Below, piece by piece: positions 50,400 to 61,325 of a stretch of DNA of 64,000 nucleotides (its first letter is position 1; every line of letters begins with the position of its first letter). The notes under the pieces were generated by a model. That model worked only from the letters and a program-made list of their open reading frames with translations. It was not told the origin of the DNA and did not search any database. The position numbers and the translations under genes were made by a program. This DNA is from Gossypium raimondii (lineage: Eukaryota > Streptophyta > Magnoliopsida > Malvales > Malvaceae): assembly GCF_025698545.1 (NCBI RefSeq), contig NC_068575.1, positions 60,087,980-60,151,979 on the forward strand, written 5' to 3'.

Positions 50400-50850
50400 T
50401 CAAATTATTTGTGGAGTGTGACTCATTTCCGGGTCAATATCGTCATGAGGAAAAGCCGACGTCACGACGTGGGTGATGTGTTCCCTATTAAGTTAAGTTT
50501 TTTTTTTATATTTAAATTTTGATATTTTTCACGTCAAATTCTAATAACTCTAGAGATACTTTAATCGGATTAGTCCACAAATTTCGGCCCATAAATAAGG
50601 CTTTTAGCAACCAAGAGAGATTGATTCAACAACACAATTAAGAGAGAGTTTTGTGGGAACTTCGGAAGAACTTTGTGTTTTGGGTTCAGGTTTATTTTAT
50701 TTCTCCATCTTGTACTCCTCTTTGATTATTTGTCATTTTAATGAAGTTTTTTTTTTCTCCATGATTTTTTATCCTCTTCAACGAAATTTTTTGATGTAGT
50801 ATTCGTTCTTGTTCGTTGCTTAATTCAGATTTATCCCTAAAATCATTAAC
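50400..50850 (+). mobile_element. Copia-like LTR remnant, second copy
   Basis: It shares the order AATTAAGAGAGAGTTTTGTG, GGTTTATTTTATTTCTCCAT, CTTGTACTCC, GATTATTTG and ATGATTTTTTATCCTCTTCA with the copy at 21480-21937. No coding part is attached. Ends were not fixed. Confidence 0.45.
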
Positions 50851-53320
50851 AGTGGTTAATAAAAGAAAAAAAAATCAAGTTTTAATTTTAGAAATTGTAT
50901 ATAATGGGACCAACTCCAAAAGAATTAGTTTTCTTAATGGGTATAAATGCATTAAATAGATTTGGGGTGCTTGAAATTTTAGATTAAATGATTTAACTAT
51001 TACATTATTCAAATTATTGAATATCTAGATTCAATTTTATCATATGTAATTATTGTATAATATGAGTCTCTAATATTACCATCATCAGTAAGTTAGTAAC
51101 CGATTCTGTCTTAATTATATTAAGATTTTTCGTCTGTTGTGGCTTTTAGTCTTTTAGACCAATTTCATCTCAAATCTAATTTTGTGATACCAACTCGTTA
51201 AAATTGATTTAATGTATTTCACTTTTATAAAATAACAAATAATTTTATTCTTTTTACGTTTTATAATAAAATAGTAAACTTGAAATACATGAAATTTAAA
51301 TTTTAAATGATTATTATTTTAACCAAAATTATATATATATATATTAAAATTTTTATATATAATTATTTTCACTCTATTTAAAGGATGTATAATAGAATGA
51401 TTTTAGAAAGAAGTTACCATATTTGGAAGTTTGGCATGGTGGTTTACTTCATTTCTATTTTGTTTTTATTCTGGAAATGAAAATAAAAGAAAAGGAAGAA
51501 TTAAAGGTTTTACTCTCAATTATATCAACTGAAATTTCTTAAAACAAGTGTGGACTTCATTCTCACCATTTTCTCTGCTTCTTATATTTTGACTCATACT
51601 AATATACAGGAAGCTAACCGCTCACTCTCCAATATATTTTGATGGTTTATTGTGTAAGTTTGTGATTCTTTTTATATTTAAAATATTTTGAAAATTGTTA
51701 TTGAAAAATATTTATAAAAAAAGAACACTTTAATATTTTATTAAATAATATTCAAAAATTATAAAATAAATTTCATTTTATTAAAATATCTAAAAACTTA
51801 AAATAAAAATTACTGCACCAAACCAAATCAATATTAGTCTAAATGCTTAATAATCCATTATGATACATTTATACACATTTTGGTGGCTTGCAAACAGCCA
51901 CACGCATTCCTCTGGATGGAAGACGATGGTTACCTAGCCATAACCGGAATCCTACTTGGTCTTTAATGTGCCATGTGAAGTGGGTAGGTAAGAGCTAAAA
52001 CGAGATTAAATCTATGATCACATAGTTAAAAAATGAGATGAGTTTTCATAATTAAATATGAAGAGGAAAAAAGTATAAAGTCATAGTGGAAGATGGTAAA
52101 TAGAACCAACCTATTATCATGATATATATATATATATGTATATATAAAAGCAATTATCCCATGCATTAATAAGTGAGAATATATAATAAAGTGGTCAAAG
52201 AATCAATTCCAATCCTTCTTCCTGCAAATGGAAAACAAAAGCCAAGTGGGTTCAATGTGGAAGGTGATAAAGATGAAGTCTAAAGTGACATCTAATTTAT
52301 GTTGATGAATATACCTATCTAACCACATGGCCCTGAGACCTTCACACATGTAAAGACAACTATGCGAGGAAAGTGTTGATGTAAGGATAGTCAGGCTAGC
52401 TTTCGGTATGAGGTATTGTTGGGTTTGGAGAAGGACATGTTGACAAGCAGCGAATGATCCTTGCTGGTTATAAGCTGAGATCTTCATTTTAGGGTTTTTA
52501 AGCTTACATTTGCTTTGGATCTTAGCCATTCATGATAGGTATAGTGTCATGACAACACTTGTACCCAAGAATCTGTTCATCCATAAAAAAACAGAAACAA
52601 AGAGGGCGGCTTCACCCTTTTGGATTGCTGCATATAAATTTTATTCCACCATGATTTGCAGCTTAGCTGATTTTTTATTTTTTATTATATAATTATAATT
52701 TATAAGTATCCTTGTCTATTTTACTATCTTCATCTCTTTCGATATCTACTTTCACTTATTTCAACTATTTCATTTAACATTTACACATATATATAATTAT
52801 CAACTATTTATTATAATATAAAACAAAAATTCATCACAATTTTAGGTAGGTGAACTTTTTTATAGTTGATAATTATAAATTAAATTATCACAGTTTTAAT
52901 TAAACAAATCTAAATTATTTTATACATAAAATTGATTCAAATGAAAATTTAATTTTACCTAATTTTTTTATTAAAAGTATTTATGTCATCCATTCAAAAA
53001 ATTATTTATCTCGAATCATGTATTCATCGTCCCAATTATGGTTTGGGTTCGAATCACGTTGTTGTTAGTACTTTGCCATTTTCTTATAATTTACAAAAAA
53101 AAATATTTATGACAATATTTTTTTTAGATTTAAAATTCAATTTAAATTAAAACTCCATTTGAGAATAGCAAAAATCATTTAAAAAAAACTCTTTTGGCGG
53201 GAAAAAGAAACCATTGTTTGTTGGACTCTTCCCTTTATAGAGTTTTTTTTTTCTTCATAGTTCAATTTGGCAATCTTGTTTTTCTTCTTTAATTACTGGG
53301 TTTAGGGTTTGATCAAGAAG
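50851..53320. other. Spacer upstream of the UBC27-like gene
   Basis: AT-rich, with (TA)n runs near 51330 and 52120, one possible small gene at 52203-52529 and a SINE-like B-box tail near 53046. The last 100 bases (TTCTTC-rich) are likely the UBC27-like 5' UTR. Confidence 0.4.
52203..52529 (-). CDS. Possible small protein, unknown
   Basis: A frame of 108 codons starts with ATG at 52529. The first 70 codons (52529-52316) are less AT-biased than the flanks and give a mixed sequence (starting MAKIQSKCKLKNPKMKIS, cysteines at 9, 30 and 58 approximately). The codon at 52313 overlaps a possible splice donor GATAG|GTATAT, after which the frame becomes hydrophobic and AT-driven. No signal peptide, domain or known small-peptide family was recognised. 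No hairpin typical of a microRNA was found. It could be a small gene, the first exon of one, or chance. Confidence 0.22.
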   Translation of the reverse strand: MAKIQSKCKLKNPKMKISAYNQQGSFAACQHVLLQTQQYLIPKASLTILTSTLSSHSCLYMCEGLRAMWLDRYIHQHKLDVTLDFIFITFHIEPTWLLFSICRKKDWN

Positions 53321-54676
53321 ATGAAACACCTTGATCGGATTCTAAAGGAGTTAGAAGAATGTAACACGGAACAAGACTCCTCGGGCATTACGCTCTCGCT
53401 GAAACCAGACAATCTCACTCGCTTGGTTGGCAGCATCGCCGGTCCCCTCGGCACTCCTTATGAAGGAGGCTCCTTTCAGATCCATATCGCATTGCCTGGT
53501 TTATTCTCAATTCTTAGATCTTATTGTCTACTTTGATGGGGTTTGTGTTGTGTGAAGTGATAAATTAATGGTCTTACATGTGTAGTTGGCTGATAGATTA
53601 AGTTGAATTTAGCCTTGTTTAATTGGATTAGATCATTAATTACTGATATTGGTGAATTCATGCTGTTTGGCAGGTGCATACCCATACGAACCTCCCCGAA
53701 TGAAGTTTATTACCAAAATTTGGTAGTACAAAATTTGCATCATCTTATTTAGTCTGCATATTTCATTTTCATTTGTTGATTGATTTGGATAGTTGAGTTG
53801 ATTTTCTAGTAATGTAGTACAACTGATGTGCCTGTGATTGATAATCCACTGAACTCTGTACTTGGGAATGGCCTACGGAGAGATATATGCATGTTGTGGA
53901 ATCCTAGTTTCAATTGGTACAAACTGCTTCGTTTATCAGATGCAAAACTTTGTCGAATTTGATACATAAGCAAGATGCATAAACATGACCTTTCAAACGA
54001 TTAAGTTCTGGTTTTGATAAACTCTTGAAAACTTGCTTATGTTCTGTAACCTACCCAAGGCACCCGAATATTAGCAGTCAAAGTGGGGCGATGTGCCTGG
54101 ATATATTGAAGGACCAGTGGAGCCGTGGAGTCCGTCTTAAAACGGCTCTTCCTTCCGTCCAAGCTTTGCTTTCTGCTCCTGAACTCCGTGATCCTCAAGA
54201 TGCTCTAGTAGCACGACAGGTTCGGTTTGCTCAGTGTGTTTTCCTATGTTCTGTAACAAAAATTTCCTTTGTTTTTACCAAGCCTCATTTATATATGCAG
54301 TAGCTTGTAGATGAAGAAACCTATATATGTTCTCAGGACAGCTTTAGTGACCCTTTTTTAATCCATTTCATTGCAGTATATTTGTAAGTATCAGACATTC
54401 ATCGATACAGCTCGTTCCTGGACAGAAAATTTTGCCAGGGTGTCTTCTTTAGGGGTTGAGGAAAAGGTTTGTATTATTTATTCATCCGGATACTCATAGA
54501 AGCAAGAAAATACATTCCAGCAAAGTATGCTTCGAGTTAGTTTCGGTAGCGGACTAATGTCGACAATCTTATTTATTTTTATCAGACGGGAACAGATGAA
54601 ACGGCTTGTCGAAATGGGTTTTGCCGATGATTTGGTGAGAAGTAGTCTGGCAGCCATTGGCGGTGATGAAGGCTAA
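53321..54676 (+). CDS. UBC27: Ubiquitin-conjugating enzyme E2, UBC27 type, with shortened UBA tail, 5 exons
   Basis: Exons 53321-53498, 53674-53722, 54060-54219, 54377-54466 and 54596-54676 give 558 nt, 185 residues. The UBC fold shows [20 protein letters not shown], the [11 protein letters not shown] turn, HPN at 77-79 and the catalytic Cys88 in [12 protein letters not shown]. The last exon carries a UBA domain ([20 protein letters not shown] then IGGDEG). UBC27 is the only plant E2 class with a UBA domain and takes ubiquitin from E1 to ligases in nucleus and cytosol. Oddities: TAA at 54674 cuts the UBA, while codons reading ALEGLL follow it in frame as in the longer family members; [13 protein letters not shown] differs from the usual DQWSPALTLKTAL; the N-terminal residues are diverged. 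The last acceptor is AACAG at 54595, not the nearer ATCAG. It could be a fast-evolving paralogue or an early pseudogene. Confidence 0.82.
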
Positions 54677-57600
54677 GCTCTTGAAGGACTTTTGACCTGG
54701 TGATCTGTGGTGGAGCTGCCAACTTAGTAAATTTTCATCTACCGAGTGAATCTGAATACTATAGATTACACAGGATTATATTTGAATAAAAGCTGTTAAG
54801 TATTGTCTGAGGTTATGAGACTTTGCTTATCAACTTTTGCTGGATTACATGGTGTTAAAGTTTGCTTTCTTGAATGATTACTTGCGTGCTAAGTCTCATG
54901 ATCATTCAATTTCTTCAAAGTTACATCTATGCTATTATTTTATATATTCTGTTTTTTTTTCATGTTTTTATATAATCTACACTATTATTAAACTGTTGAT
55001 TGAGTTGGTGTCATTGGTTAATTGGGTATCAATTCAATCGGGAATAGACTAATTTACTCTTTCTATTAAATTATTACTAAAATTATTTTAATGGTGTTTT
55101 TATTTTTTCATACTTTTATATAATCTTTAAAGAAAAAATTACGTAACACCCACTCTCTAATATCTCTACTTCATCATTCATGTTTGGTGTCTATGAAAAT
55201 TTTTAAGAATTTTGAGCATAATAGTAGGGTTTTATGACAAAGGACTAAATTGTAAGAAAATGAGAATTTCTCTCCTGTTATGATGATGGTGGTGGCGTTG
55301 GAGCATGGAGAGTATTACTTCCATACAAATATCTCCTTTAATTTAATTAATTGAAATATTAATATATCTTATAATAAAATATTAATAAGATAACAATAAA
55401 ATATTTCATCAATTATATTTCAACATCAAATATTCATCAAGTATCATCATGATAATTTTTTGATTGAGAAATGATTATTTAACTCTCAATATTTACTTTT
55501 TGTAAAATTGCAGTTTAGTCTCTTATTTTTCACCTTTTCAATTTGCTCTCAATTTACCAATTTATTTCACCCTTTAGTCCTTCCCCCTTGAAGTCCTTCC
55601 CCCTTTGGGGTATTTACACATCTAGTCCTTCAAATTTTCCATATTTGTATTTTGACCCCATAATTTTGAATATTTACATTAAAGTCACAACACTTTCATA
55701 TTTTTATAATTTAGTCATTACCTTAAATTAATACATCATATTATACTTCTTGATTCAATCTTCTTTGGTATCCCATGTTATTTACTTATACCTTATTTCA
55801 CTAAGAATCTATCACATACTATTTACAATTAAGAAGGTTTTCGGATGTTACAAATTAAAATTAACGTATCCAATGATTAAACACATGTTAAATGGATTTA
55901 TAATTGATTTCTTTACCACTACATTAGTAATTATTATTGAGTAAATTTTAAATATATATATATATATATAAAATGTTTTCTCTCATCCAAAGATAAATAT
56001 AATATCTTTGATTGAGTTGGTGTCATAAGTCAATTTAATATTTTAATTTTATAATTACATTTTTAATATTTATTTTTCTTTCACCAATATGATAATTTTT
56101 AATGTATTATATATATAACAACCCAAAAAGTTAGTGGTGTTGAAAATGGTAATTTGAATTTCTATTTTTTTTGGTGATCGAGTTAGTAAATATTATTAAT
56201 ATTTACAAGGGTATTACAGTATTATAATTTTAGTTATCTGAAAAGTTAGACAAGGTATAAGTGACTTAGATTTTGGATAAGTAAATTTGTCGAATTAGTG
56301 ATCAATTAAGGTATAGGGATAAAAGTTAATTTCTATAGATTTGAATTATTATTGAGGCTTCAAATGACAATTAGTCATTTTTAAAAGGTAGTGGTCGGTG
56401 GTGAGTGGGTGAGAGTGTGTGGTCTATGTTTGTTTTAATTAAAGTAATATAAAACATTAAATAATAATAATAATAATAATAATAATAAAGATGGAAAGAA
56501 GAGGAAGATGGTCATCATCATCTTTCTTTTAACCGTATCACCAAAAGAAAAAGGAGAGAGAATTTGCATGTTGAAGGAAACAAAGGATTTAGCTTGTTTA
56601 AGAGTTGTATCCTCAAGCTCGGTAATTTTTGTAAGCTCTCCTCTATCCTTAACTTTGTTGTAAAGAAAAATGATGATGGATTGTGGGTGGTAGGCGTAAC
56701 TGTGGGTTGTAGAGAAGAAAAGCTCTTTGATTAGTTGTAAAATTTTTCTTTGATGTTAGTAGAATTTGGTTATTTTTCTTGTGGATGCCTTTATCTTTGA
56801 TTATATTATGGTTGACTATGTTTAGCTAACAAGGAGGTAGAAGGTCTAAGCAGCCAAGGGAATGCCAGAATTGTGTAGATAGATTTTATCTTGGGGAATT
56901 TTCTTGTGAGTTTCTTTAAACTCGTATTGTTATTTTTATGCAAAAAAAAAAAAGAAGTTCTATTAAATTAGCATTGATGTTTCGGTTTTGATTTAATGGT
57001 TGAAAATGTTTACTGCCTAGTATTAGTTAGATTCGTTTATTGTAAAAATTAATGCTGTCCGAAATTTGAACAAATTAATGGTTCTATTTTCATGACGATT
57101 GGGGGCTGTAAAGACAGTCCCATTCGTTGCATTATGCTGTCCAGTTTTAGGACCAATTAATTGAGTTATTACAGGATTAAAAAGCATGGATTTTTGCTGT
57201 CTTGTGCTGTCCAAAATAGGACAAATTGAATGTGTTTGTGAGTGAGTTTTTCAAAGGAAACTTTGTAAATTCTCATGTTTAAATTCTGATGTTTGCATGC
57301 AGGTAAGTTACGGTTATAGGGGTTGAGTGTAGTAGCTAAAATATTATGTTATTCTTACTAAGTTTCGGTTGTTAGTAGTGAAGTAAAAATTGGACAAGTA
57401 AATGCTTAAATGACTGCTGGAAACTGCAGCTTGAAAACCCATTGTTTCAGCATGTAAATGCTGATTTGAATATGTTGTAATATGTGGAGGAATTGGTCTG
57501 CCGCATGTTTGAAATAAAAGAAAACGATAGTTGTTAAATATTAGTTTTTGTTGCTGATCGAATGAGTTAAATTCATTGTTCAAGGGGCTGTAAATTGGTG

Positions 57601-58529
57601 TTAATTAAGCTGTTCGGATGGGTGTAATAAAACAGTCTGAATGTGATGTTATTAAGCTGATTTAATGTTGAAGATTTGTTGATGTCCAGAGCATAAGTTA
57701 AAGCTATATAAAACTGAACCTTTGTAATCCGAATTGAATGCTGGAAATTCAGTATATTTATTCTTTTGTTTTAAATGTTACGAGTTGTTGTGTTAAATGA
57801 AGGAACATATTGGTCGTCATTACTTGCGGTCCAATGATGGAAATTTTAGCATATAATTTCCTACCTGAATTAACCGTTACTGAGCTTGAAATTTATCTAT
57901 TCGAATGTGTTATCTTCACTGTCCAATTTGCTGTTATTTATACTAATATATTGAGTTAACTAAGTCGACCAATTTGATGTTATATGTAGTGTTAATGTTT
58001 GAACATAATAATGTTGTTCAATGTGTATAAAAAGGGTAGTCCATTTTGTGCATAATGGGGTGGTCTGAATAAATGTATTAAAATATTGTTCGAAATTGCA
58101 TGTCTAATTATTATTTGAAGCTTAATATTAAATTTGCTATTGTCTGAGAATACATATTAAATTTTTGCTTGGAAGTGTGTAGTTAGGAAACTATCGAATT
58201 AATGTGCTAAATTGATTAATCGAATTATATGCTTGGTTGTTGTCTCATCAGTTAGATTATGTTGATCGAATTTGGTTTACCATTACGGGTTGAATGCTTG
58301 GTAGAATAATTATGAATAATGTTAGGAAGAATTAAATGCAAAAGAAGTTGAGTTGAATATGCAATTAGTAAGTTTGTGATTATGTAAATGTAAGCGATGA
58401 TTCAAGGTTTAATTGAATTTTTGAGTTTACAGGTCAAGAATTTGAAGCTGACAACCAGTCGGTACGACTACAAATGAGATATGAAAGGATTATATTATTA
58501 TGATATCATTTAACATATTAACTGCTTAT
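54677..58529. other. Spacer with repeat-like, non-coding segment
   Basis: 54.68-56.1 kb is the UBC27-like 3' UTR and AT-rich DNA with phrases such as AAAGGACTAAATTGTAAG that are common in plant repeats. At 55959-55969 there is an (AT)n run and at 56460-56488 an (AAT)n run. From about 56.12 kb (AACCCAAAAAGTTAGTGG) to 58.53 kb the base mix is more balanced and the word GCTGTCC recurs (57054, 57130, 57209 approximately, with variants later). No protein domain was recognised. It is probably an unclassified transposon lying against the CACTA element. Confidence 0.4.
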
Positions 58530-58546
58530 CACTACACCAAAACAGG

Positions 58547-58795
58547 TCTTTAGCGGCGTTTTTAGGCCTTTAGCGGCGCTTCCAAAAGCGCCGCAAAAAA
58601 GGCCGCTAACGAAAATGACGCAAACGTTTGCGGCGTTTACAAACAAAAATGCCACTAAAGACCATGTTCTTTAGCGGCGCTTAGAAAAAAAACGCCGCTA
58701 AAGACCATGTTCTTTAGCGGCGCTTAGAAAAAAACGCCGCTAAAGAACATGGTCTTTAGTGGCGCTTTTTCACAAAAACGCCACTATTTTTAGGA
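58547..58795. repeat. Left subterminal repeats of the CACTA element
   Basis: The unit TTTAGCGGCGCTT and its complement AACGCCGCTAAAG alternate about eight times, partly as exact palindromic pairs around GACCATGTTC and GAACATGGTC. These are typical binding-site arrays for the element's DNA-binding protein and can fold into strong hairpins. Confidence 0.85.
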
Positions 58796-59029
58796 TTTTT
58801 TTATATTAAATTTTTTATTTTTTCAGCCCTCCTGTAGCAACAAATCAAAAGCAAACAGATCTAAACCAGCTAAAAGCAATAAATTTATATAATATTCCAA
58901 ATTAAACGAATAAAAATAATATTAATATCAATAAATAAAAGTGAATTCATATTATTTTTGCAAAAATGTTAAATTTTAAAATATTTATGTAATACACTAT
59001 GACGGCGGAAGTTGTGGATCAAACATCTT

Positions 59030-60280
59030 CATCATAATCAAGTCAGTCTTGAGTTCGTCGTACTTTTTGCTCGCTCGCTTCTCGCCGCAACCTCTGCTTC
59101 CCTAGCCGCCGCCACGCTTCCTCATTGCCGCCTCTGCTTTAAGTTGTACCGAGTTCTTCATATTTCCTTTGAACCTCAATCGTGGTCGCTTGCATCCGAG
59201 CCATCCGGTCTTTTAACCTCTCGAACTTCACTTGAGCTCGACTCCCAAGCCATGTATTGGTGCGAGCCGGATCCAAAATATTGGGTTGGGCTAACAAAAT
59301 ATCCTTGAAATCGAACCCGACCATACCTTTCAGGACCCAAAACTTCAGTAATAATCCGGTTATCAATGTCTTCGCTATCTTCGACGACATGAAAAGCCTT
59401 TGAAGCCTTGGTATCAACGGAAAATACCGCAAAATCTTGACTGGCTTCTTCCGTGACTGTGCATCATTTTCATCGTCTGCCCATCTTCGTGTTTCTACTT
59501 ATCCAACGTGATCGCCACATACATGACAAAGACTGTTGGTTTCTCCGACGCCTAATACAACATGCAGTCATTTGGGCAACTATGGATTTTGTTATACCCA
59601 AGGCCTAAATCTTTTATCATTTTCTTCATATCTTTGCATGACCGAGGGATTTTTGCAAACGGAAACATTTCTGTCAAAAACTCTAACAGCATTGTCAACG
59701 AGTTTCCGGTCCACCCTCCCAAACACTTTAATTGAAAAAGACGAACACAGAAGGACATTTTTGAAAATTTTGATCCCTCATATAGTTCTTCGTTCATGTC
59801 ATTAAGTAGCGCGTAGAACTTCGCCGCTTCTCCATTCGGCTCTTCATGACGTACACTACTTCCCGGTTCGGTAAAAGCATTTCCACCAATATTACAATCA
59901 TCGAGGCCACAAAGTCCACTGGAATGATCGACACCATGATTGTGCATATTAAATGCATCCCGCAACATACCTTCCATGTCATCCCCCATCGATCGATGGT
60001 AAGCAAGATCGTTGTAAGTTACATCCATCCTTGAAGAGGAAGTACTAGGCGGGCATTCTCCATGAAATAACCATTGTTTATAACCCCGAAAAAACCCATC
60101 AACAATTAGATGCTCATATACAACCTCACGATAATGCCAGTTTATGTTGACACATTTCTTACAGGGGCAAAGAATCATGTTCTCTTGGCTTGCATATTGA
60201 AATGCAAAATTTAGAAACGTCTGTACTCCATTTCGATAGCCGTTGCTTACCCTTGACAAATTCATCCAAGACCGGTCCAT
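59030..60280 (-). pseudogene. CACTA transposase (TNP2-like), truncated and frame-broken
   Basis: The 5' frame (60280-59552) begins MDRSWMNLSRVSNGYRNGVQ, the transposase-associated N-terminal domain, with a zinc-binding type CPCKKC and a TNP2 block LEFLTEMFPFAKIPRSCKDM ending IHSCPNDCMLY and a stop. In the family the reading goes on with CxxC; here that part is in another frame (VCG at about 59500). A second piece (59432-59139) reads RYFPLIPRLQRLFMSSK, the next TNP2 landmark, then jumps to a Gln/Arg/Lys-rich coiled coil (ARMQATTIEVQRKYEEL) like the C-terminus of plant En/Spm coil proteins. The central catalytic domain is absent. The upstream exon may start near 63.28 kb. Confidence 0.75.
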
Positions 60281-60354
60281 TTCTTAATTATTGAAGTCTG
60301 ATGTTGACAATAATTTGCACGGGTAAGTTAAAACACTAGATATTACTATAAATG

Positions 60355-61325
60355 AATTATGTAAGTTATGATATGATAGGAATGTTATGTATTATGTAAG
60401 TTATGTAGGTTGTGTATTATGTGAGTTATGTAAGTTATGTAAGTTATTTAATTTATGTAAGTTATGTAAGTTATGTAGGCTATGTATTATCTAAATAATG
60501 TAAGCTAGGAAGATTATGTGTTATGTAAGTTATTTAAGTTATGCAAGTTATTTAATTTATGTAAGTTATGTAAGTTATGTAATTTATGTAAGTTATGTAA
60601 TTAGAAATTTTATCTTAATATTATATAAGTAATCTTAATATTGTATGAGTTATGTAATTCAAATCTTACCTTAATATTGTATAAGTTATATAATTTATGT
60701 AAGTTATGTAATTAGAAATTTTATCTTAATATTATATAAGTAATCTTAATATTGTATGAGTTATGTAATTCAAATCTTACCTTAATATTGTATAAGTTAT
60801 GTAATATTATATAAGTTATGTAATTCAAATTTTATCTTAATATTATAAAAGTTACGGAAAATTATATAAGTTATGTAATTCAAATTTGATCTTAATATTA
60901 TAAAAGTAATCTTAATATTATATAATTTATGTAATTCAAATTTTATCTTAATATTGTGTAAGTTATGTAATATTATATAAGTTATGTAATTCAAATTTGA
61001 TCTTAATATTATAAAAGTAATCTTAATATTATATAAGTTATGTAATTCGAATTTTATCTTAATATTGTATAAGTTATGTAATTAGAAATTTTACCTTATT
61101 ATTGTATAAGTTATGTAATTCAAATTTGATCTTAATATTATAAAAGTAATATTAATATTATATAAGTTATGTAATTCAAAATTTTATCTTAATATTGTAT
61201 AAGTTATGTAATTAGAAATTTTACCTTAATATTGTGTAAGTTATGTAATTCGATTTTTATCTTAACATTATATAAGTTATGTAATATTATATAAGTTATC
61301 TTAATATTATATAAGTTAAGAAATT
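60355..61325. repeat. AT-rich minisatellite within the CACTA element
   Basis: The left part is built from TAAGTTATG(T) units of about 9-11 bases. From about 60600 it grows into a higher-order unit of about 100-140 bases: TTATCTTAATATTATATAAG, TTATGTAATTCAAATTT and TTATGTAATTAGAAATTTTA, repeated about seven times. No open frame is real here. Confidence 0.85.

Noticed and set aside
60797-60994. Open frames across the minisatellite
   Set aside because: Repetitive Tyr/Ile/Asn product copied from the tandem repeat; not a protein.
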